From Rhodosalinus halophilus (lineage in GTDB: Bacteria; Pseudomonadota; Alphaproteobacteria; Rhodobacterales; Rhodobacteraceae): a stretch of 64,000 nt of DNA. How positions within the stretch are numbered: position 1 is the stretch's first letter; each line of letters opens with the position of its first letter. A model generated the notes under the pieces. The model did no database searches, was not told where the DNA came from, and saw only the letters and a list, made by a program, of their open reading frames with translations. The stretch is from positions 267,928-331,927 of the forward strand of contig NZ_QNTQ01000008.1 in the NCBI RefSeq assembly GCF_003298775.1. The letters run 5' to 3'. A program made the position numbers and the translations under genes. Below are positions 1 through 6,174 of the stretch, piece after piece.

Positions 1-249
1 GCTGTCGTGGGGCCCCTCGCCCGTGTCATCCGTGTCCTCGTCGGCGGCCTGGTCCGGCGCCGTCTCGCTCTCGTCCGGCTCAGACGCCGGCGGTTCCTCG
101 TAGCTCGGCGCGTCCTCGTTGAACTCGAAGGCCGCGCGCGGATCCTCCGGCTCGTCCAGGTCGCGGCGACGCCGATACTCGTGCACACCCGCGAAGACGA
201 AGACCGAACCGAACGCTGCGAGTATGATCCATGGCAGCCATTCCAGCAT
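1..249 (-). CDS. acidic single-pass membrane protein, partial
   Basis: The reading frame begins with an ATG at 249 and runs off the left edge after 83 codons with no stop. The first about 22 residues (MLEWLPWIILAAFGSVFVFA) form one hydrophobic segment. A short basic stretch (YRRRRD) follows, and then a tail very rich in Asp, Glu and Pro. This predicts an N-terminal membrane anchor with an acidic cytoplasmic tail. It starts only 6 bp after the bolA stop, so the two are probably co-transcribed. I do not recognise the family and assign no function. It was too short to be judged by length alone; the reading rests on the spacing to bolA and the coherent anchor-plus-tail layout. Confidence 0.6.
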   Translation of the reverse strand, partial: MLEWLPWIILAAFGSVFVFAGVHEYRRRRDLDEPEDPRAAFEFNEDAPSYEEPPASEPDESETAPDQAADEDTDDTGEGPHDS

Positions 250-255
250 GAAACC

Positions 256-498
256 TCAATCGGGCGCCTTGGTGGTCAGCGCCAATGCATGAAGATCGCC
301 GTGCGAGCCGGCCATCTTTTCCTTGAGCGCGGCATAGACGGCGCGTTGTTGCTGCACCCGGTTCTTGCCGCGAAAACTCTCGTCGATCACCTCGGCGGCG
401 TAGTGGTTACCGTCTCCGGCGAGATCGGTGATGGTGATCCGCGCCTCGGGAAAGGCCGCGCGGATCAGCTCCTCGATCTCCTGCGCCTGCATCGGCAT
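256..498 (-). CDS. bolA: BolA family protein (IbaG-like)
   Basis: An 80-residue protein, the normal size for BolA/IbaG proteins, which work with monothiol glutaredoxins in iron-sulfur cluster trafficking. The family pattern is visible: an N-terminal helix (IEELIRAAFPEA), a DLAGDGNHYAAEVI strand region carrying the conserved His, the SFRGKNRVQQQRAVYAAL helix, and a C-terminal GDLHALALTT strand with a second conserved His. The start is the MPMQAQ methionine; a second ATG two codons later is equally possible. Much longer frames upstream overlap the dsbB gene and are rejected. The next gene on the same strand starts 6 bp downstream. A glutaredoxin gene, the usual neighbour, would lie outside the window. 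Confidence 0.9.
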   Translation of the reverse strand: MPMQAQEIEELIRAAFPEARITITDLAGDGNHYAAEVIDESFRGKNRVQQQRAVYAALKEKMAGSHGDLHALALTTKAPD

Positions 499-578
499 GG
501 GCAAGGCTCTCCATCGTCCGTGTCGGTCGAGACTTAATCTCGCCCCGCGCGGCGCGCAAGGGAGCGGCCGCCGCCCGC

Positions 579-1049
579 TCAGGCACGGTAGGCGCGCGCG
601 GCGGCGGCGATCCAGACGGCGGCCAGCGCGAAGGAAAGCACGGCATTCCAGCCCGCCATGCTCAGCCCCCCGAAGCTCCAGGCGATCTCGTCGCAGCGCA
701 CGACCGGCGCGGCCATGATCCGTGCGGCCAGTTCCTCGACCGAGAGCGCGCCGATGTCTCCGCTGCCCGAACAGGTCGCGGGCCCCTGCCACCAGCCCTG
801 CTCGACGCCCACGTGATAGACGCCCAAGCCCCCCGAGGCACCGGCCGCGACCGCCCCGAAGAGCGGCAGCACCGCACCGGGCAGCATGAGCCCCAGCCCG
901 CCGAGCGCCACCGCCGCGGCATGCGGCCAGCGCTGCCACAGGCACAGCGCACAGGGCGCGAGCCCGCCCAGATGCTGGAAGGCGAAGGCGGCCGCGAGCA
1001 GCAGCGCGGAGCCGCCGGCGGCGATCAGGATGAGCCGATTGCGCGTCAC
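579..1049 (-). CDS. dsbB: disulfide bond formation protein B
   Basis: A 156-residue inner-membrane protein with four hydrophobic segments, which fits DsbB, the quinone-linked oxidase that re-oxidises periplasmic DsbA. The first periplasmic loop carries the redox CXXC (APCALCLWQR, Cys33 and Cys36). The second loop carries the partner cysteines at about 93 (PATCSGSG) and 119 (VVRCDE). All four catalytic cysteines are therefore present. The start codon overlaps the stop of the upstream YqaA-like gene by 4 bp (ATGA), so the two form an operon and are probably translationally coupled. No DsbA gene is in the window. Confidence 0.92.
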   Translation of the reverse strand: MTRNRLILIAAGGSALLLAAAFAFQHLGGLAPCALCLWQRWPHAAAVALGGLGLMLPGAVLPLFGAVAAGASGGLGVYHVGVEQGWWQGPATCSGSGDIGALSVEELAARIMAAPVVRCDEIAWSFGGLSMAGWNAVLSFALAAVWIAAAARAYRA

Positions 1050-1624
1050 AGAACCCTCAGAACGGCGAAGCCCCCGAGCAGGAGACCCACGAACAGCGCG
1101 AACATAAGGCCCAGACGGCGCTCGATGAAATCACGGATCGGTGCGCCATAGGCGCGCAACAGCGCCGCCACGACGAAAAAGCGCAGGCCCCGCGCCAGCA
1201 CCGAGGTGACGAGGAAGGTGGCGAGGTTCAGCCCCGTCCATCCGGACATGATGGTGATGACCTTGTAGGGAAAGGGCGTGACGCCCGCGGCCAGCACCGC
1301 CCAGAACCCCACGCCGTTGAAGGTCTCGTTGAAGGCGGCCATCGCCTCGTCCTTGCCGAGCGCCTCGAGCACGGGCCGGCCCACCGACTCGTAGGCGAAG
1401 GCGCCGATGGCATAACCCGCGAGCCCGCCAAGCACCGACGAGATCAGCGCCACCCCCGCGATCGCCCAGGCGCGCTGCGGCGCCGCCAGGATCATCGGGA
1501 TCATCAGCACGTCCGGCGGAATCGGAAAGACCGAGCTTTCCGCGAAGGACACGACCGCGAGCACCCAAAGCGCTCGCGGATGCTCCGCCATGCTGAGCGT
1601 CCAGTCGTACAGCGCCCGTATCAT
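1046..1624 (-). CDS. YqaA/DedA-like (SNARE-associated) membrane protein
   Basis: A 192-residue membrane protein of the YqaA/VTT (DedA-related) family. Visible hallmarks are the early FAESSVFPIPPDVLMIP stretch, a Gly-rich reentrant region (LGGLAGYAIGAFAYE) and the FPYKVITIMSGWTG segment before the C-terminal hydrophobic helices. DedA-superfamily proteins have been linked to membrane homeostasis and lipid-carrier recycling; the substrate of this subfamily is not settled. I chose the MIRALYDW start at 1624 because the family begins there; the frame stays open upstream to 1702 but reads low-complexity sequence. Its stop overlaps the dsbB start by 4 bp. Confidence 0.85.
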   Translation of the reverse strand: MIRALYDWTLSMAEHPRALWVLAVVSFAESSVFPIPPDVLMIPMILAAPQRAWAIAGVALISSVLGGLAGYAIGAFAYESVGRPVLEALGKDEAMAAFNETFNGVGFWAVLAAGVTPFPYKVITIMSGWTGLNLATFLVTSVLARGLRFFVVAALLRAYGAPIRDFIERRLGLMFALFVGLLLGGFAVLRVL

Positions 1625-1730
1625 CCTCACCCGCCCGCAGCCGCCGCCGGCGAAAGACCACGCGGCCGCGCTCCGGTCAACCACCCACCCACTGGACGCC
1701 ACAGACGCAGGCAGGTAGTGCTGAACGCGT

Positions 1731-1815
1731 GCCCAAGTGGCGGAATGGTAGACGCAGGGGATTCAAAATCCCCCGGCCTTTGGCCGTGCGAGTTCGAGTC
1801 TCGCCTTGGGCACCA
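1731..1815 (+). tRNA. tRNA-Leu (anticodon CAA)
   Basis: An 85-nt cloverleaf with encoded CCA. Acceptor arms GCCCAAG (1731-1737) and CTTGGGC (1805-1811) pair fully, followed by discriminator A and CCA. The anticodon stem is GGGGA/TCCCC around the loop TTCAAAA, giving anticodon CAA (reads UUG). The long variable arm (GGCCTTTGGCC) and the GTTCGAGTC T-loop are typical of class II leucine tRNAs. Confidence 0.97.
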
Positions 1816-2289
1816 GGCATGCATCGGCTCGGGTCGTCCCTGCGCTTATCGACGTCCCCCGGGCCTGCCACGCGCCCGGAGGTCGGGCAGACGCGGTGCA
1901 TGCTTTTCCGGCGGCGAGCGAGACGGACACGGACCGGACGCGGCCGGCCCCGCGCGTGTGCGAATTACCATGTGCAGTGCCGCCGGTCTGCTGCTCCGGT
2001 GCGGGCGAATCGAGGCCGCCTGCCGGCTCTGCGCGGCGTCGCGCGCCCTCCGCAAGGGGCCGCGACATTGGCGCGCAGGTCGAGATTCTTCGGTTCGGCG
2101 GTTGATTTCCGAGCGAATTGATAGCACGTTCGCGACGCTGCTGGCCGGAAACCGACATCTCCGGCTGGCCGGGGTGTGTGCGCCGAAGCCCGCGAAAGGG
2201 CTCGCGCCAGGATGTGCTGAACGCGCCCGACGGCGCGTCGCGATGAGGCCCCGGAAACTCACGCAAGTGAATGAAAGCGAGGTCACTCG
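1816..2289 (+). other. gene-free region upstream of the betaine transporter, with small hairpins
   Basis: No convincing coding sequence lies between the tRNA and the binding-protein gene. Two local hairpins can be drawn: AGCCC-GCGAAA-GGGCT at 2187-2202 and ACGCGCC-CGAC-GGCGCGT at 2221-2238, the latter about 50 nt before the start codon. The region probably holds the transporter promoter, perhaps with a structured leader. I recognise no riboswitch class here. Confidence 0.4.
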
Positions 2290-3267
2290 ATGAAACGTCT
2301 TTGCAAGCTGGCCGCGGTCGCGGGCCTGGCGATGCCGGCCGCCGCGCAGGCGCAGCAGGACTGCGGCGAAGTCTCCATCGCCCAGATGAACTGGGCGGCC
2401 GCCAACGTCACCACCGAGATCGCGCAGTTCCTGCTCGAGCAGGGTTACGGCTGCGACGTGGCGCTGGTGCCGTCCGACACGATCCCGGCCGTCACCTCCG
2501 TTTCGGAGAACGGCGAGCCGGATGTCGTCACCAACCTGTGGCTCAACTCGGCCGGCGACGCCTATCGCAAGCTCGAAGAGGGCGGCACGATGAAGCGTGT
2601 GAACAACGTGCTGGAGCCCGGCGGCGTCGAGGGCTGGTGGATTCCCACCTATCTCGCCGAGGAGCATCCAGAGCTCACGACGATCGAGGGCATCATGGAG
2701 AACCCCGAGCTCGTGGGCGGGCGCTTCAACAACTGCCCCGACGGCTGGGGCTGCCGCGTCGTCTCCGACAACCTCGTCGAGGCGCTGGACCTCGAGGAGG
2801 CCGGCATCGAGGTGTTCGACCACGGCTCGGGCGAGACCCTCGCCAGCTCGATGGGCTCGGCCTTCGAGGATGAAGAGCCCTGGTTCGGCTACTACTGGGG
2901 GCCGACCGTGCCGATGGGCAAATACGACATGACGCGGGTCGATCTGGGCGAGGTCGATGAAGAGATCCACGGCCGCAACCAGAACCCGGACACCGAGAAC
3001 CCGGGCGTGTCGGACTTCCCCTCGGCGCCGATCCTGACCTCGGTGACGACCGACTTCGCGGAGAACAACCCCGAGGTGACCGAGTTCTTCTCGAACATGA
3101 GCTTCGAGACGAGCACGATGAGCAGCCTGCTCGCCTGGCAGGACGAGAACAACGCCTCGGCCGACGAGGTCGCGGCCTACTTCCTGCAGAACTATCAGGA
3201 CGTCTGGTCCGGCTGGCTGAACGAGGAGGCGCGCGCCAACCTCGCCAACCTGCTCGACCAGGGCTGA
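2290..3267 (+). CDS. glycine betaine/proline-type ABC transporter, substrate-binding protein
   Basis: A 325-residue periplasmic binding protein. The first 22 residues are a Sec signal peptide ending AAAQAQ. The mature part matches the ProX/OpuAC fold: QMNWAAANVTTEIAQFLLEQ near the start, NLWLNS, GWWIPTYLAEEHPEL in the hinge/ligand region and GSGETLASS further on. Several Trp and Tyr residues (NW, GWW, WFGYYWG) could form the aromatic cage that binds quaternary ammonium ligands. The permease and ATPase genes follow on the same strand, giving a complete importer for compatible solutes such as glycine betaine, proline betaine or choline. The exact ligand cannot be read from sequence. A GC-rich hairpin after the stop may favour higher expression of this component. 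Confidence 0.9.
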   Translation: MKRLCKLAAVAGLAMPAAAQAQQDCGEVSIAQMNWAAANVTTEIAQFLLEQGYGCDVALVPSDTIPAVTSVSENGEPDVVTNLWLNSAGDAYRKLEEGGTMKRVNNVLEPGGVEGWWIPTYLAEEHPELTTIEGIMENPELVGGRFNNCPDGWGCRVVSDNLVEALDLEEAGIEVFDHGSGETLASSMGSAFEDEEPWFGYYWGPTVPMGKYDMTRVDLGEVDEEIHGRNQNPDTENPGVSDFPSAPILTSVTTDFAENNPEVTEFFSNMSFETSTMSSLLAWQDENNASADEVAAYFLQNYQDVWSGWLNEEARANLANLLDQG

Positions 3268-3287
3268 CCTGCGCGCAGCGCGCATCC

Positions 3288-3314
3288 GGCGGGGCCTGGG
3301 GCACGGGCCCCGCC
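3288..3314 (+). terminator. GC-rich hairpin between binding protein and permease genes
   Basis: Perfect 9-bp arms GGCGGGGCC (3288-3296) and GGCCCCGCC (3306-3314) with a 9-nt loop, followed by a short ATTTC and no long T-run. It sits 20 bp after the binding-protein stop. The likely role is mRNA 3'-end stabilisation or partial termination, so that the binding protein is made in excess over the membrane subunits. Confidence 0.55.
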
Positions 3315-3381
3315 ATTTCATGACTTTCCGTTCAACACCTAGGCGAGGACGGCCGCCGCGCGTGGCCGGGAGAGGACGATC

Positions 3382-4419
3382 ATGGCGACATATGACTGGC
3401 TCTTCAGCACGCTCGGCCTCGAGCAGTGGTGCGGCGCGTCCGGCGGCTCCGCGCCGACGTCGCTTTCGGATCTGGCCGCGCAGTCGCGCGGCGAGACGGG
3501 CGAGCAGGCGGTGGACATCTGGGAACTGCCCTTCCCGTCGATGGACGCGCTCAACGACGCCTGCCCGGCCTTTCCGCAGTCGCGCGAGCTGACGCTCGGG
3601 CTCGAGGAAGGCTTCCTCGACATCAAGGACACGCTGTCGGTCGTGCTCGACCCGATCACGCAGCCGCTGTCATGGGCGCTCGACGCGGCGCTTTACGGTA
3701 TCCTGAACACGCCGTGGTGGATCGTGATCCCGCTTTTGCTGGCGATCACCTGGGCGGTGTCGCGGTCCTGGGGGCTGCTGGCCTTCGTGGCGGCCTGCAT
3801 CCTGGGGCTCGCCTTCATCGACCACTATGACTACGCGATGCAGACCCTGGCGATCATCTTCGTCTGCGCTTTCATCTGCGTGCTCTTCGGCGTGCCAATC
3901 GGCATCGGGATGTCGCGCTCGGACACCATGCAGAACGCGACGATCCCCATTCTGGACATGCTGCAGACGCTGCCGCCCTTCGTCTATCTGATCCCGCTGA
4001 TCTTCCTGTTCTCGGTGACCGAGCCCAAGCTCTACGGCATCGCGATCATCCTCTATGCCATCGTGCCGGTGATCCGGCTGACCAACCTCGGCATCCGGAT
4101 GGTGGACAAGAACGTGATCGAGGCGGCCGACGCCTTCGGCATGACCGACCGGCAGAAGCTCTTCGGCGTGCAGATCCCGCTCGCGCTGCCCAACATCATG
4201 GCCGGCGTGAACCAGACGATCATGATGAGCCTCGCCATGGTGGTGATCGCCAGCCTCGTCTCGGCCCCCGGCCTGGGCGTCCTGGTGCTGCGCGGCATCC
4301 GCAATCTCGAGCTGGGCGTGGGTCTTGTCGCGGGCCTCGGCATCGTGCTGCTGGCCGTCATTCTCGACCGGGTGACGAAGGCGTCGCTCGCCCGGATCAA
4401 CGCCACGCACAAGGCGTGA
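3382..4419 (+). CDS. glycine betaine/proline-type ABC transporter, permease
   Basis: A 345-residue ProW-like inner-membrane subunit. About 100 residues of largely soluble N-terminal sequence precede the hydrophobic core, and then six or more membrane segments follow. The cytoplasmic EAA coupling loop is clear (IEAADAFGMTDRQKLFGVQIPLALP), as is the LQTLPPFVYLIPLIFLF segment typical of this permease class. It lies between the binding-protein and ATPase genes; the ATPase start is 10 bp after this stop. The subunit would form the translocation path as a homodimer. Confidence 0.92.
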   Translation: MATYDWLFSTLGLEQWCGASGGSAPTSLSDLAAQSRGETGEQAVDIWELPFPSMDALNDACPAFPQSRELTLGLEEGFLDIKDTLSVVLDPITQPLSWALDAALYGILNTPWWIVIPLLLAITWAVSRSWGLLAFVAACILGLAFIDHYDYAMQTLAIIFVCAFICVLFGVPIGIGMSRSDTMQNATIPILDMLQTLPPFVYLIPLIFLFSVTEPKLYGIAIILYAIVPVIRLTNLGIRMVDKNVIEAADAFGMTDRQKLFGVQIPLALPNIMAGVNQTIMMSLAMVVIASLVSAPGLGVLVLRGIRNLELGVGLVAGLGIVLLAVILDRVTKASLARINATHKA

Positions 4420-4429
4420 GGAGGCCCCG

Positions 4430-5509
4430 ATGCGCAACGATCGTGACAGCAAGACCACCAAGATCGAGATTCGCCACCTCTACAAGATCTTCGGGCCGCA
4501 CCCGGAGGCGATGCTCGAGCATGTCCACGCGGGCATGGGCAAGTCGGAGCTGATGGAGACGCATCAGCACGTCCTGGGCCTCAGCGACATCAACGTGGAC
4601 GTTAAGGAGGGCGACATCACGGTGATGATGGGGCTCTCCGGATCCGGCAAGTCGACGCTGATCCGCCATCTCAACCGGCTGATCGACCCGACCGCGGGCG
4701 AGGTGCGCGTGGATGGCGAGAACATCCTCGACTACGACGAGCGGCAGCTGCGCCACCTGCGCCGCAACCGGATGTCGATGGTCTTCCAGAACTTCGCGCT
4801 GCTGCCGCACCGCACCGTGCGCGAGAACACCGCGCTCGCGCTCACCGTCCGCGGCGAGTCTCGTGCCGACTACGAGCAGGAGGCGGCGCGCTGGCTCGAC
4901 CGCGTGGGCCTGGGCGGCAGCGAGGAGCAGTATCCGCATCAGCTCTCGGGCGGCATGCAGCAGCGCGTGGGGCTCGCCCGGGCGCTGGCCTCGAACGCGC
5001 CGATCATGCTGATGGACGAGGCCTTCTCGGCGCTCGATCCGCTGATCCGGACCGACATGCAGGATCTTCTGCTCGAGCTGCAGGAAGAGCTGTCGAAGAC
5101 CGTCGTCTTCATCAGCCACGACCTCGACGAGGCGCTGAAGCTCGCCGATCACCTCGTGATCCTCAAGGACGGCTACGTCGTGCAGCAGGACGAGCCGCAG
5201 AGGATCCTGCTCGAGCCGGCCGACGACTACATCGTGGACTTCATCTCGGACATCAATCGCGCACGCGTTCTGCGGGTGCGTTCCGTGATGCGCGCCGAAG
5301 GCGAGGCGCGCGGCGGCGTGACCGGAGAGATCGGCCCGGAGGAGACGCTGGAAGAGGTGATCTCGAAGTCCGGCGGGGACACGAGCTGCAGCTTCCTCGT
5401 CCAGCAGGACGGCCGCAAGCTGGGCGTGCTCGACATGAACGACGTGATGCGCGCCCTCGTGCCGACCGGGGCCTCCGAGCACGGGCTGCGCTCGCGCGCG
5501 AGCGCCTGA
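4430..5509 (+). CDS. glycine betaine/proline-type ABC transporter, ATP-binding protein
   Basis: A 359-residue ProV-type ATPase. Walker A is GLSGSGKST at about residues 68-76, the signature is LSGGMQQRVGLARAL, and Walker B is IMLMDEAFSALD, followed by the switch His in FISHDLDEAL. The N-terminal extension (HLYKIFGPHPEAML) is characteristic of ProV/OpuAA. The last about 80 residues resemble a single CBS-like regulatory half-domain (CSFLVQQDGRKLGVLDMNDVMRAL); paired CBS modules sense ionic strength in OpuA-type transporters, so osmotic gating is possible. It is the last gene of the three-gene transporter operon. Confidence 0.93.
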   Translation: MRNDRDSKTTKIEIRHLYKIFGPHPEAMLEHVHAGMGKSELMETHQHVLGLSDINVDVKEGDITVMMGLSGSGKSTLIRHLNRLIDPTAGEVRVDGENILDYDERQLRHLRRNRMSMVFQNFALLPHRTVRENTALALTVRGESRADYEQEAARWLDRVGLGGSEEQYPHQLSGGMQQRVGLARALASNAPIMLMDEAFSALDPLIRTDMQDLLLELQEELSKTVVFISHDLDEALKLADHLVILKDGYVVQQDEPQRILLEPADDYIVDFISDINRARVLRVRSVMRAEGEARGGVTGEIGPEETLEEVISKSGGDTSCSFLVQQDGRKLGVLDMNDVMRALVPTGASEHGLRSRASA

Positions 5510-6174
5510 TCATCCGGCGCCGCCCGGCCGGGTCCGCGGCGCCGGCGTCGCCCGTCCGATTCGAGTCGCACCTTCCACGGCTTGGCGCCAATCCTCTCCA
5601 TACGCAGGGATTGATCGCGGATCGCGAACCGCTGGCACAGCCCTTTGCCGTGCAGCGCTCGATTTGTGCCGCAATTCCGCCCGAATTGCGGCAGCGCGGC
5701 TCGTTTCCCGTTGCCCAACAATCCGCCTGCCTGGCGGAGCAGGTTCGGTGAGCCTGTCCCGGAATGCACCGCTCTTTTGTGGGCTTCGCCGGGCTTCACC
5801 TCCAAATCTGGGAAACAATGGCGGCGCAGCGCCGCCACGCTCAGCGCCCGTTCAACCATAGCGCGACCAGATTTCGCCATTTTTTTGCTTTTTCGCGGCG
5901 CGGCCTTCGGTCTACACATTGGGTGCCCGACTGGGGGGCGATCTGCTGGCCACGGGGGCGGCCACCAAATAAGCGCCACGCATCCGAGGATGCAGAGCAC
6001 GACAGGAACAGGTGCCACGCGCCATCGCGTTCCGGCATGTCACGGCGGCAGTCGTGGCACGGCCCCGCTCTGTCTATCGCGGATCTGGCAGTGGAAGGGT
6101 AGCGGGTCGGGATCACCCGGCTCGCTGGGTCTCCGGACGCATCCGGAACCCGGCTTCGTGGAAGGGGTGTGAAA
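5510..6174 (+). other. 665-bp intergenic region with inverted repeats, upstream of the RTX gene
   Basis: No credible gene is visible. A strong GC hairpin (CCGGCGCCGC at 5514-5523 with GCGGCGCCGG at 5536-5545) follows the transporter stop and may end that operon. A perfect 11-bp inverted repeat (TGCCGCAATTC / GAATTGCGGCA, 5667-5693, 5-nt centre) looks like an operator or hairpin. A second palindrome lies at 5819-5837 (TGGCGGCGC, one A, GCGCCGCCA). An AT-rich patch with a T7 run is at 5881-5887. The remainder probably contains the RTX promoter and 5' leader. Confidence 0.45.
5514..5545 (+). terminator. putative terminator hairpin after the ABC transporter operon
   Basis: Perfect 10-bp GC-rich arms, CCGGCGCCGC and GCGGCGCCGG, with a 12-nt loop, starting 5 bp after the ATPase stop. 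There is no downstream T-run, so termination would be weak or assisted. It could also simply protect the mRNA 3' end. Confidence 0.5.

Noticed and set aside
2221..2238. Riboswitch in the betaine transporter leader
   Set aside because: Only short hairpins can be drawn, and no conserved core of a known class is recognisable.
5877..5895. T-rich tract as an intrinsic terminator
   Set aside because: No stable stem immediately precedes the T-run on the plus strand; the nearby palindrome at 5819-5837 is 43 bp away.
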